A stretch of 64,000 bases of DNA, from assembly GCA_021737695.1 (NCBI GenBank), contig JAIPDL010000001.1, positions 1-64,000 on the forward strand, in the 5' to 3' direction. This document shows positions 26,974 through 35,093 of the stretch, in pieces. Source of the DNA: Desulfotignum sp. GTDB lineage: Bacteria; Desulfobacterota; Desulfobacteria; Desulfobacterales; Desulfobacteraceae. The notes under the pieces were generated by a model. The model was not told the DNA's origin. It made no database searches and worked only from the letters and a program-made list of their open reading frames with translations. Numbering within the stretch: position 1 is the first letter of the stretch; the number at the start of each line of letters is the position of its first letter. Made by a program: the position numbers and the translations under genes.

Positions 26974-28215
26974 ATGAGTGAAAAAACATCGTGGGACTGG
27001 GAGACGGAGTTAAAGGAAATACCGTTTAACGAATGGAAAACCCATTTTAATTGGGTTCAGGCCCCCCAGGTGAGTCAAAATGGAGAAAGTATCGCCGCTG
27101 TTGTCAATTTGGATGAAATGGTGTTCAGTGTCTGCGTGAACGGCCAGGTCTGGGAAGAAGAATATGAGAAAATCTGGAGCCTGACGTCTGTTTCCGACAG
27201 CGGGTTTGCGGCCTTTGTGGCCCGGGACGAGGAATGGACACTGTCAGTGAACGGGCAGGAATGGACCCACTGGTGCGATTTTATCTGGCAGATGATGAAG
27301 AGTCTGGATGGCCAGTTTCTGGGTGCGGCGTTTCAGACTGATTCGGAATACGGGGTGATCGTGAACGACACCCCATGGGAAGACCGGTATGAAAATCTGA
27401 CGGGTGCGGTCATGGCTGCGGACGGCACATCTGCGGCCGTGGTTCAGGTGGTACCCATGCCGGGAGCGGATGTGGAGGCCTTCAAAAAAGGCGTGTTCAG
27501 TGTGGCCTGCAATGGCGTCCCGGAAGACCGACGGTTTTTGAATATCTGGGATATCAGCTTTGATACCGCCGGCAGACAGATGGGGTATGGGGTTCGCACG
27601 GACCGGGAATCATATGGCATTGTCCAGAATGATACCTTGTGGAAAAACCGGTTTGAATCGGTGTGGAAACCGGAGTTTCTGGATGAGAATTCATTGCTGG
27701 CCCCGGTTCGCATCAACGGGAAATGGCAGTTGTATAAAAACGATGCCCCTTTCTGGCAAAATAAATATGATCAGCTCTGGCATCTGACCCTGTCTCCTGA
27801 TGGCAAAGATGTGGCCGCCATTGTTTCTGCCCCTTACGGACGATGGCGTGTGGCTGTCAACGATACTGTGTGGCATGTGGCCTGGGACACGATGATATCC
27901 GATATTTATTTTTCCCAAGACGGGTCCAGTCTGGCAGCGGTATACAAGCACAAGGATGTCTGGGATCTGGCTGTCAATCAGACCCCCTGGCAGATGGCAG
28001 CGGATATGGTGTTTGTTCCCTGCCTGAGTCAGGACGGCAGTGTCGTGGCGGTGGTCATTCAGAAAAAAGGTCAGTACCAACTGGTGGTCAACAAAAAAAC
28101 AATGGCGTCCGGATTCAGCTTTATGGCAGATCCGGTGATCAGTGCAGACGGATCCAAAGTACTGCTCAAAGGCATTGAAAACGGCATTTATAAACGCCGG
28201 ATCATCCGGGTGTAA
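26974..28215 (+). CDS. tmcD: Tmc redox complex subunit TmcD, tryptophan-rich repeat protein
   Basis: TmcD is a tryptophan-rich subunit of the sulfate-reducer Tmc complex and has no known cofactor. The 413-residue product has no signal peptide and no membrane segment, so it should face the cytoplasm. It consists of about nine repeats of roughly 35-45 residues and a partial tenth. Each has the pattern S-x-D-G, a short hydrophobic strand AAVV, then W-x-L-x-VN-D-x-x-W and a YxxIW end, for example near residues 45, 78, 110 and 270. This suggests a beta-propeller. The identity rests on the repeats plus its position next to tmcC and tmcB. Confidence 0.88.
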   Translation: MSEKTSWDWETELKEIPFNEWKTHFNWVQAPQVSQNGESIAAVVNLDEMVFSVCVNGQVWEEEYEKIWSLTSVSDSGFAAFVARDEEWTLSVNGQEWTHWCDFIWQMMKSLDGQFLGAAFQTDSEYGVIVNDTPWEDRYENLTGAVMAADGTSAAVVQVVPMPGADVEAFKKGVFSVACNGVPEDRRFLNIWDISFDTAGRQMGYGVRTDRESYGIVQNDTLWKNRFESVWKPEFLDENSLLAPVRINGKWQLYKNDAPFWQNKYDQLWHLTLSPDGKDVAAIVSAPYGRWRVAVNDTVWHVAWDTMISDIYFSQDGSSLAAVYKHKDVWDLAVNQTPWQMAADMVFVPCLSQDGSVVAVVIQKKGQYQLVVNKKTMASGFSFMADPVISADGSKVLLKGIENGIYKRRIIRV

Positions 28216-28245
28216 TTCCGGCAAAAATTTTTAAAGGAGACTGCA

Positions 28246-28905
28246 ATGAACAGTTTTATCGCCTTTATCATGGGCCCGATGGTCTGGATATCGGTTATCA
28301 TATTTCTGGGCGGATTGACCTTTAAACTGGTGGGCATCTTAGGCGCTGTCCGCCAAAAGGAACCCTATATTTATTCGTATATGACCCTGAAACACAGCTT
28401 ACGTTCTATCGGGGCCTGGATGATTCCCTTTTTTCCCAGAAGCGCCCGAATGAGCCCCATTTATTATGGGATATCCTATCTGTTTCACATTCTGCTGTTT
28501 CTGGTTCCTTTGTTTCTTGCATCCCATATCGTGCTGATCAATGAAGCGTTTCAAATATCCTGGCCCGCCCTGAACGATTCCGTGGCGGACGGGTTGACTG
28601 CAGGAGTGATCGCGGCGCTGATCTTTTTTGTCGTCCGCCGGTTTCGGGTGCCGGAGGTGAACTATCTGACCAGTGCCATGGATTATATATTGATCCTGGT
28701 GGTATTGCTGCCTTTTCTGACGGGGTTTCTGGCTTACCACCAGTGGGTCGCCTACCAATGGATCACTGTGATTCACATATTGTCCGGAGAACTGATGCTC
28801 ATCATTATCCCGTTTTCCCGGTTTTCCCATATGCTGAACGCGCCTTTGACCCGGGCTTACATGGGGTCTGAATTCGGTCAGGTCAGACAGGCAAAAGACT
28901 GGTAG
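28246..28905 (+). CDS. tmcC: Tmc redox complex membrane subunit TmcC, cytochrome b (NarI-like)
   Basis: TmcC is the integral-membrane cytochrome b subunit linking periplasmic TmcA to cytoplasmic TmcB. The 219-residue product has five predicted membrane helices (about residues 3-28, 71-96, 111-130, 147-165 and 172-195), the layout of the NarI gamma-subunit family. Histidines suited to bind heme b are in FHILLFL, ASHIVL, YHQW, IHILSGE and FSHML. It lies 30 bp after tmcD and 10 bp before tmcB. Confidence 0.9.
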   Translation: MNSFIAFIMGPMVWISVIIFLGGLTFKLVGILGAVRQKEPYIYSYMTLKHSLRSIGAWMIPFFPRSARMSPIYYGISYLFHILLFLVPLFLASHIVLINEAFQISWPALNDSVADGLTAGVIAALIFFVVRRFRVPEVNYLTSAMDYILILVVLLPFLTGFLAYHQWVAYQWITVIHILSGELMLIIIPFSRFSHMLNAPLTRAYMGSEFGQVRQAKDW

Positions 28906-28915
28906 GAGACAATCA

Positions 28916-30274
28916 ATGAAAACAAAGGAAAACCCCATGACTGATACACCTTCATCTGTTGAAAAACCAACGGATCCGGCCATTGAATCCGGGCTTGAAC
29001 GGTTGACCCCGGACCGGATCCAACAGGTCATTCAAGATGTTTTGAAAAAGGAAACCGGTCCCCGTTTCAAGGCGTATGTGGAAACCTGCATGCATTGCGG
29101 ACTGTGCGCGGAAGCATGCCCTTATTTTTTATCCAATGACCGGGATCCCCAGTTCATGCCGGCAGCCAAGGTGAAAAACACTATCTGGGAGATGCTGAAA
29201 AAAAACGGGAATGTTTCCAAAGATTTTCTTCGGCGGGCCGTGCGCATTTCCCATCTGGAATGCAATGTTTGCAAACGGTGTTCCATGTACTGCCCGTTTG
29301 GCATCGATATTGCCTACATGATGCTGCTGGTGCGTCGAATTTGCCATAAGCTGGAAATCACACCCCAGTATATTCAGGATACGGTCAATTCCCATTCCGT
29401 TACGTTGAACCAGATGTGGGTCAAGGATGATGAATGGATCGACACACTTCAATGGCAGGAAGAAGATGCCAGAGATGAATTTGAGGATCTGGAGATCCCT
29501 CTGGACAAAATGGGAGCGGATATCATGTATTCGGTGATCGCGCCGGAACCCAAATTTCAGGCAGGTTTGATTTATCAGGCCGCCACCATGATGCACGCGG
29601 CCGGCATAAACTGGACCATGCCATCCACACCAGGCTGGGATAACAGCAACATGGCTATGTATACCGGAGACAATGAAATTTCGGGCCGCATTGCCCGGGC
29701 GTTTTTTGAAACGGCAGCCAAACTTCGGGTCAAGCGCATTGTCATGGGAGAGTGCGGCCATGCCTTCCGGTCGGTGTATGATATGGGCAACCGCTGGAAT
29801 TCCTGGGTCATGCCGCCTTTTGAAGTGGTGCATGCTTTGGCGTTTTATCATGAACTGCTCACCGAAGGTCGAATCACCATCAAAGAAAAATATAAAAAAA
29901 AGGTCACCCTGCATGATCCCTGTAATGTCTCCCGGGGTCGGGGGCTGCACGACAAGGCCAGGGAAGTGGTGAACATGGTGTGCGAGGATTTTGTGGACAT
30001 GGTGCCCAACCGGGAACACAATTATTGCTGCGGGGCCGGGGGCGGAGTCATCAATTGCGGCCCTCCCTATAAAGGGGAACGCATGGTGAACAACCGGGTC
30101 AAGGCGGAACAGCTTGCCGCCACAGGAGCCGAAGTGCTTATCGCTCCCTGTCATAATTGTCACAGCGGGCTGGAGGATATTGTTCACCACTATGATTTGA
30201 AGATGGAGATCAAGTTTCTGGGGGATCTGATATATGAAACCATGGATAAGAAAATTTATACGCCGGGGGCATGA
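28916..30274 (+). CDS. tmcB: Tmc redox complex subunit TmcB, HdrD-like iron-sulfur protein
   Basis: TmcB is the cytoplasmic heterodisulfide-reductase-like subunit of the Tmc complex. The 452-residue protein has two 4Fe-4S ferredoxin motifs, CMHCGLCAEACP at residues 58-69 and CNVCKRCSMYCP at 116-127. The C-terminal half has one complete cysteine-rich CCG motif: HDPC near residue 339, NYCCGAGGG, and CHNCHSG. The first CCG repeat, around MGECGHAF, keeps only one cysteine and looks degenerate. The start has AGGAG 7 bases upstream. The natural electron acceptor of TmcB is not established from sequence. Confidence 0.93.
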   Translation: MKTKENPMTDTPSSVEKPTDPAIESGLERLTPDRIQQVIQDVLKKETGPRFKAYVETCMHCGLCAEACPYFLSNDRDPQFMPAAKVKNTIWEMLKKNGNVSKDFLRRAVRISHLECNVCKRCSMYCPFGIDIAYMMLLVRRICHKLEITPQYIQDTVNSHSVTLNQMWVKDDEWIDTLQWQEEDARDEFEDLEIPLDKMGADIMYSVIAPEPKFQAGLIYQAATMMHAAGINWTMPSTPGWDNSNMAMYTGDNEISGRIARAFFETAAKLRVKRIVMGECGHAFRSVYDMGNRWNSWVMPPFEVVHALAFYHELLTEGRITIKEKYKKKVTLHDPCNVSRGRGLHDKAREVVNMVCEDFVDMVPNREHNYCCGAGGGVINCGPPYKGERMVNNRVKAEQLAATGAEVLIAPCHNCHSGLEDIVHHYDLKMEIKFLGDLIYETMDKKIYTPGA

Positions 30275-30275
30275 C

Positions 30276-30665
30276 ATGAAATATTCAAACCGCTTCATCC
30301 TTTTTCTGGCTGTGCTTTTTGTTGCGGTCATGACCGGCTTTTACTGTTACGCGGGGCAGGATCTGGAACGTCTGGACCCCTGGGCCTTTGAATCACCCCG
30401 ACGACCCGGGGCCGTGTTTTCCCATGATGATCATATTTTTCTTGCTGATGATGATTGCAGTGTCTGCCACCATGTGTATGAAGACGGCGAGCTGGTCTCT
30501 GACGAAAGCAGTGACGATCTGTACTGTTCGGACTGTCACAGCCTCAAACCCGCACCGGACAATCCCATGCCCCTAGAAGCAGCCTATCACAACCTGTGCA
30601 GAGACTGTCATTTCGACCGGGGCGAAGGACCGGTACTGTGCGGTGAATGTCACGTCAAAGAATAA
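30276..30665 (+). CDS. tmcA: Acidic type II tetraheme cytochrome c3 TmcA
   Basis: TmcA is the periplasmic tetraheme subunit that accepts electrons from type I cytochrome c3, itself fed by hydrogenase or formate dehydrogenase. The 129-residue precursor has a signal peptide (hydrophobic residues 7-22, ending near YCYAG). Four c-type heme sites CxxCH lie at residues 61, 84, 108 and 122. Extra histidines H50, H53, H66 and H105 fit bis-His ligation. Runs such as LADDDC and SDESSDD make it strongly acidic, matching the acidic type II class. The start is 1 bp after the tmcB stop; the earlier in-frame ATG inside tmcB would destroy the signal peptide. Confidence 0.93.
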   Translation: MKYSNRFILFLAVLFVAVMTGFYCYAGQDLERLDPWAFESPRRPGAVFSHDDHIFLADDDCSVCHHVYEDGELVSDESSDDLYCSDCHSLKPAPDNPMPLEAAYHNLCRDCHFDRGEGPVLCGECHVKE

Positions 30666-30675
30666 GGAGACGGCC

Positions 30676-31026
30676 ATGACAAAAAAAATAATGATCGTGG
30701 ATGATGATCCAGCCATTACCCGGTACCTGGAAACATTGTTCAAAGACAACGGATTTGACACCTGCATCGCCGATGACGGCAAACAGGCCATGGATGTTTT
30801 TCTGGACCAGCAACCGGATCTGATCACCCTGGATCTGGAAATGCCGGAAGAATGGGGACCCCGGTTTTTCAGGAAAATTTCCAAAAAAGGTTACACCACC
30901 CCGGTGATTGTCATCTCCGGTCTGTCCGGACGGACCCATTCCATTCCCAAAGCTGAGGCGTTTTTTGCCAAACCGTTCAAACCCGAAGAGGTCCTTGCCA
31001 AAGTAAAGGCGGTTTTGGGCGTGTGA
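30676..31026 (+). CDS. Single-domain response regulator
   Basis: The 116-residue protein is a stand-alone receiver domain. It has the acidic pair DDD at residues 9-11, the phospho-acceptor Asp53 in LITLDLEMPEEWG, a conserved Ser/Thr region VIVISGLSG, and Lys in FAKPFKPEE. It has no output domain, so it would act as a CheY-like phospho-relay or by protein contact. It follows tmcA by 10 bp with AAGGAG upstream and precedes a receiver-histidine kinase by 13 bp, so the two are probably partners in the same transcript as the Tmc genes. Confidence 0.9.
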   Translation: MTKKIMIVDDDPAITRYLETLFKDNGFDTCIADDGKQAMDVFLDQQPDLITLDLEMPEEWGPRFFRKISKKGYTTPVIVISGLSGRTHSIPKAEAFFAKPFKPEEVLAKVKAVLGV

Positions 31027-31039
31027 TTGTTGTATCATT

Positions 31040-32533
31040 ATGACAAATAAACTCCTGGTGGTCGATGACGAAGAGGGAATTCGGGAGATCCTGGAAATTA
31101 CTCTGACCGATGCCGGGTATGATGTGTTGACAGCGGAGAACGGCTTTGCCGGGCTTGACATGGTCAAGACACACAAACCTGATATCGTTCTCACGGACAT
31201 CCGCATGCCCGGCATGGATGGTATGGCGCTGCTCAAGTCAGTCAAGCAGTTATTTCCGGATATTGAGGTGATCATGATTACCGGATACGGGGATGCCAAC
31301 CTGGCCATTGAAAGCCTGAAAACAGGCGCCGTGGATTTCATTTCCAAACCCGTGAATCAGGATGTGCTTGATATCGCACTGAAACGGGCCAACGACCGGA
31401 TTTTGACCCGGGAAAAACTGGCTGACCATACCCGGAACCTGGAATTCCTGGTGGCGGAAAAGACCCGGAAACTGGCGGAATCAGAAAAACGGTATATCCA
31501 GCTGTTCAACGAGTCTCCGGCATATATCTCCATTCTGGACCAACATTTCCGGATCGTGGAATCCAATAACCGGTTCAAGGATCAGTTCGGGGATGACCCG
31601 GACATGTACTGTTTTCAAGTGCAGCAACAGCACACGAGTCCCTGTGACACCTGTCCGGTGAAAGAAACCTTTGCCGACGGCCGGTCCCATACCGCGGAAA
31701 TGGATGTCACCCTCAAAGACGGGCATATTCGTCGTTTTTTTATTCAAACCTCGGCCATTCCGGATGACAGCGGACGGATCAGCCATGTCATGGAAATGTG
31801 TACCGATATCACGGTTATTCACGATCTGCAAGATCACCTGGCGGCCCTGGGTTTGCACATCTCTTCCATATCCCACGGCATCAAAGGCATGCTCACCGGA
31901 CTGGACGGGGGAGATTATTTGATTCGGTCCGGTCTTGAACAAAAAGATTTTCATAAAATTGCGAACGGCTGGGATATTATTCGGGAAAAAATTGCCATGA
32001 TCCGTCAGATGGTGCTGGATATCCTGTTTCATTCCAAAAACAGGACCCCGGACATGCAGCCGGTCTCAGTGTTCGACTTTATTCAGGAACTTTTGACCAC
32101 CATGGATCCCCGCATTCAAAAAGCCGGTATTGATTTGATTCTGGATATTCCCAGCCCCAGCACGGATTTTGACGTCATGATGGATAAAACCATGCTGTTC
32201 GGCGCCTGCCTGGCCATTCTGGAGAATGCGGTGGATGCCTGTATCAGCGTGAAAGGGGTCAGAAAAAAACTGGAAATACAGATTCAGGTCGTTGAAACGC
32301 TCCGTCAGGTCGTGTTTAAAATCAGGGATAACGGCAAAGGACTTGACAAAAGATATCGACAAAGGATATTTTCTCTGTTTTATTCTGACAAAGGAAACAA
32401 AGGGACCGGATTAGGGCTTTTTGTGGCCCGGCGATCCGTCCAGCAGCACCAAGGGGAAATTCAGGTGGATTCGGAGCCTGGAAAATTTACTGAATTTACC
32501 ATTGCCATCCCGAAAAAAACATCTGACATTTGA
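31040..32533 (+). CDS. Receiver-PAS-histidine kinase hybrid protein
   Basis: The 497-residue protein has an N-terminal receiver domain (1-120, phospho-Asp53 in IVLTDIRMPGMDG) and a coiled-coil linker (about 115-152). A PAS-type sensor domain (about 153-262) contains a CxxC pair, SPCDTCPVKE at 202-205. Next is a kinase dimerisation region with candidate phospho-His279 in SSISHGIKGML. The HATPase domain follows, with ENAVDAC, DNGKGL and GTGLGL. There are no membrane helices, so sensing is cytoplasmic, perhaps redox through the cysteine pair. It is the last gene of the tmc transcript and likely pairs with the preceding receiver protein. Confidence 0.88.
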   Translation: MTNKLLVVDDEEGIREILEITLTDAGYDVLTAENGFAGLDMVKTHKPDIVLTDIRMPGMDGMALLKSVKQLFPDIEVIMITGYGDANLAIESLKTGAVDFISKPVNQDVLDIALKRANDRILTREKLADHTRNLEFLVAEKTRKLAESEKRYIQLFNESPAYISILDQHFRIVESNNRFKDQFGDDPDMYCFQVQQQHTSPCDTCPVKETFADGRSHTAEMDVTLKDGHIRRFFIQTSAIPDDSGRISHVMEMCTDITVIHDLQDHLAALGLHISSISHGIKGMLTGLDGGDYLIRSGLEQKDFHKIANGWDIIREKIAMIRQMVLDILFHSKNRTPDMQPVSVFDFIQELLTTMDPRIQKAGIDLILDIPSPSTDFDVMMDKTMLFGACLAILENAVDACISVKGVRKKLEIQIQVVETLRQVVFKIRDNGKGLDKRYRQRIFSLFYSDKGNKGTGLGLFVARRSVQQHQGEIQVDSEPGKFTEFTIAIPKKTSDI

Positions 32534-32619
32534 CACCAACCGGTTTATTCTTATGATAATTGAAAAGTTATTGAACTTTAAGGGGTGTGTTGTTTGAAAT
32601 ATATTGGGGAGGGTATTTT

Positions 32620-33024
32620 ATGTCAAAATGGATGACAATCAGTGAAGCAGTGGATGCATTCGACCTGTATAACCTGTTCAGTGAGATCATCGACTCTTAC
32701 AGTGATGAAATGGATGATCCTGATGCCGTCGCATCCGAACTGATCGAACTTCTGGAAGAACATGAAGAAGCGTATGAGTTTTCTTCGGACTCGGACGGAG
32801 ATTATGCCGAGAGTTTTGAACGCAATCTGCGGGATGCCATCGGATATGTATTTGAAGAATTCAACCTAGGCGAATTGCCGGAAGTTGATTATGTTGATCC
32901 GGATACGGATGAAGATGATCTGGCCAATATTTACGATGACAAATTTGATGACGACATCAAGCACCGGGTCGATATGGATGCTTACGAAGAAGGCGATGAC
33001 ATTGAGGAAGACGATGCGGATTGA
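32620..33024 (+). CDS. Very acidic small protein of unknown function
   Basis: I do not recognise this 134-residue protein. It begins MSKWMTISEAVDAF and is extremely rich in Asp and Glu, with almost continuous acidic runs in the second half (DPDTDEDDLANIYDDKFDD and EEGDDIEEDDAD). It has no signal peptide, membrane helix or cysteine. A strong ribosome site, GGGGAGGG 5 bases upstream, supports the start at 32620. The stop overlaps the next gene, a metallo-beta-lactamase-fold hydrolase, by 11 bp, which suggests coupled translation. DNA mimicry or protein sequestration are possible for such proteins, but nothing in the sequence proves either. Confidence 0.75.
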   Translation: MSKWMTISEAVDAFDLYNLFSEIIDSYSDEMDDPDAVASELIELLEEHEEAYEFSSDSDGDYAESFERNLRDAIGYVFEEFNLGELPEVDYVDPDTDEDDLANIYDDKFDDDIKHRVDMDAYEEGDDIEEDDAD

Positions 33025-33712
33025 GCAGTTCAGATACGGGACTGATAACCTGGGATACCTGATTTTTTCAGGTACTCTCGCAGTGGCGATCGATCCCGGT
33101 GCTGTTGACGAAATGATGAGGTTTGCCCAGGACCGGAACATCCGGATTTCCCGGGTCACCAATACCCATCTTCACCCGGATCATACCTGCGGAAACAACC
33201 GGATGCTTGAAAAAACAGACGCCGTGTACCTGGATTGCAGAAAATTTTCAGACAATGAATCCATTTTTCTTGAAGATGAAATACTGACGGTGATCACCAC
33301 CCCGGGGCACACCCGCGATGATGTCTGTTTTACAGGCGATGATTTTCTGGTGACCGGCGATACCTTGTTTAACGCGACTGTGGGAAATTGTTTTTCCAAA
33401 GATCTGGATGGGTTTTATTTTTCATTGAAAAAAGTGATGGCACTTCCCGGCACAACCAAGATTTTTGCCGGACATGATTATGTGAAAGAATCCGTGGAAA
33501 TTGCCCAGGCCATTGATCCGAATACGCCGGGTATCCGCCGGTACCTGGAAAATTATGATCCGGACCGGGTCTTTTCCTTTCTAAAAGATGAACTGCGGGT
33601 GAATCCTTTTCTGCGATTCAACGACAAAACCATGATTCAAAAACTTGAACAGCGGGCATTTCCCTGTGATACGGAAATCCACCGGTTCAAATCCCTGATG
33701 CAGGCCTTTTGA
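33014..33712 (+). CDS. Metallo-beta-lactamase fold hydrolase, glyoxalase II-like
   Basis: The 232-residue protein has the zinc motif THLHPDHTCGN near residue 57. The other metal ligands are TTPGHTRDD, VTGDTLFN and FAGHDYVKE in the order found in hydroxyacylglutathione hydrolases and related thioesterases. The start at 33014 lies in the last codons of the acidic protein gene and has GAGGAAG upstream. The C-terminal 70 residues resemble the substrate-binding tail of GloB. The true substrate, a glutathione thioester or another thioester, cannot be told from sequence. Confidence 0.87.
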   Translation: MRIEQFRYGTDNLGYLIFSGTLAVAIDPGAVDEMMRFAQDRNIRISRVTNTHLHPDHTCGNNRMLEKTDAVYLDCRKFSDNESIFLEDEILTVITTPGHTRDDVCFTGDDFLVTGDTLFNATVGNCFSKDLDGFYFSLKKVMALPGTTKIFAGHDYVKESVEIAQAIDPNTPGIRRYLENYDPDRVFSFLKDELRVNPFLRFNDKTMIQKLEQRAFPCDTEIHRFKSLMQAF

Positions 33713-33713
33713 T

Positions 33714-34142
33714 ATGGATGAACCGGATTTATCCACTGTAACCTGTCGGTTTTTGAAGACCGCGGATACAAACGATCTGATGACTCTTTATAAGGATGCC
33801 GGATGGTGGGATCAGGCGTGTGAGCAACATCCGGAATTTTTATCCCGTGTGGTTCCCGATTCCGCATTGTTCGTGGGCGCTTTTTATCAGAAAAAAATGA
33901 TCGGTATGGGGCGGGCTCTTTCGGATCTGATCAGTGATGCGTATATTCAGGATGTGGTTGTATTACAAAAGTTCCGGGGCATTGGCATCGGCAGAAAAAT
34001 CATTCACACACTGATCACCGGTCTGAAAGAACATGGGGTGGACTGGATCGGCCTGATCGGTGAGCCCGGCACCCGCAAATTTTATGAATCATTGGGATTC
34101 AGACCGATGACCGGTCACACACCTTACAGACTGAAGGATTGA
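33714..34142 (+). CDS. GNAT family N-acetyltransferase
   Basis: The 142-residue protein has the acetyl-CoA binding core of the GNAT family: VVVLQKFRGIGIGRKIIHTLI near residues 82-102, preceded by GMGRALSDLISDAYIQD and followed by LIGEPGTRKFYESLGF. It is short and single-domain, transferring an acyl group to an amine; the substrate is unknown. The start is 1 bp after the hydrolase stop and the DUF2156 gene begins 3 bp after its end, so it sits in a compact four-gene operon. Confidence 0.88.
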   Translation: MDEPDLSTVTCRFLKTADTNDLMTLYKDAGWWDQACEQHPEFLSRVVPDSALFVGAFYQKKMIGMGRALSDLISDAYIQDVVVLQKFRGIGIGRKIIHTLITGLKEHGVDWIGLIGEPGTRKFYESLGFRPMTGHTPYRLKD

Positions 34143-34145
34143 TTT

Positions 34146-35084
34146 ATGTATAACCGGTGTAATCGCCATGCGTGTTTAGATCTTCAACCCACCATCTGTT
34201 TCCCGACTGCCGGCCGGTTTGAACTGACCGACCGGCAGATGGTCCAGATTTATATCGATAAATATATGCCTGAGTCCTGTGAGTACAATTTTGCCAATCT
34301 ATTCTGCTGGCAGGAGACATATGCATATACATGGCGCCTGTACAAGGGCCGGCTGGTGATTTATGACGGAGTGAATCAGTGCGCATTCATGCCGCTGGGA
34401 GAAGCGCTGCCGCCCGATGACCTGGCTGACCTGGCAAGAGAACTGATGCGGGATGGCCTGGTGCCGGATATCGGTCTGGTGCAGACAGATTATTTGGATG
34501 AATATCCCCGGTGCGAACAGTATTTTTCCATTCATCCGGAGCGGGATTATGGTGAATACATTTATGATGTGGAACAGCTGTGCCGATTGAATACCCCGAA
34601 GCTGCATAAAAAGAAAAATCTGATCTCCCAGTTTGAACGTATGTATCCGGATTTTCAGGTGACCCTGCTGACCCCGGAAAAACAGATCATGGCTCAAAAC
34701 ATGGCCCGGGATCAGTTAACTCGTCAGAAACAATTGCCTGAGACATTGGCTGCTGAGTTCGACGCCATAAAAAAAGCGTTCATGCATTTTGATGCGCTGG
34801 GACTGGAAGGACTCGCCTTGATGGTGGGGGATCGAATGGCGGCATTTTCCATTTTCAGTCCATTGACCCCGGATACCTGCAATGTTCAGTTTGAAAAATC
34901 TGATTTTGATTTCAAAGGAGCGGCCCAGATGATCAATCAGCAGACCGCGCTGTATTTAAAAGACCGGTATAAATATATCAACCGGGAGCAGGATCTGGGG
35001 ATCAGGGGGCTACGTCAGGCCAAGAAATCCTATGAACCGGAAACCATCCTGATTCCCCATACCCTGCAGCTGAAACGCAGATAA
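34146..35084 (+). CDS. DUF2156 domain protein (GNAT-like, LPG-synthase C-terminal type)
   Basis: The 312-residue protein matches the DUF2156 family, a double GNAT-like fold related to the catalytic domain of phosphatidylglycerol lysyltransferase. Family features are NFANLFCWQETYAYTW near residue 48, KLHKKKNLISQFERMYP near residue 150, and the C-terminal YINREQDLGIRGLRQAKKSY. It has no membrane helices, unlike MprF. Stand-alone DUF2156 proteins are common in anaerobes and their substrate is unknown. The gene is preceded by GAAGG and ends 9 bp before the convergent potD. Confidence 0.82.
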   Translation: MYNRCNRHACLDLQPTICFPTAGRFELTDRQMVQIYIDKYMPESCEYNFANLFCWQETYAYTWRLYKGRLVIYDGVNQCAFMPLGEALPPDDLADLARELMRDGLVPDIGLVQTDYLDEYPRCEQYFSIHPERDYGEYIYDVEQLCRLNTPKLHKKKNLISQFERMYPDFQVTLLTPEKQIMAQNMARDQLTRQKQLPETLAAEFDAIKKAFMHFDALGLEGLALMVGDRMAAFSIFSPLTPDTCNVQFEKSDFDFKGAAQMINQQTALYLKDRYKYINREQDLGIRGLRQAKKSYEPETILIPHTLQLKRR

Positions 35085-35093
35085 TCCGGTGGA

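Noticed and set aside
29129-30331. 400-codon minus-strand open frame opposite tmcB
   Set aside because: It is antisense to the Fe-S protein TmcB, whose motifs are unambiguous, and shows no ribosome site or family signature.
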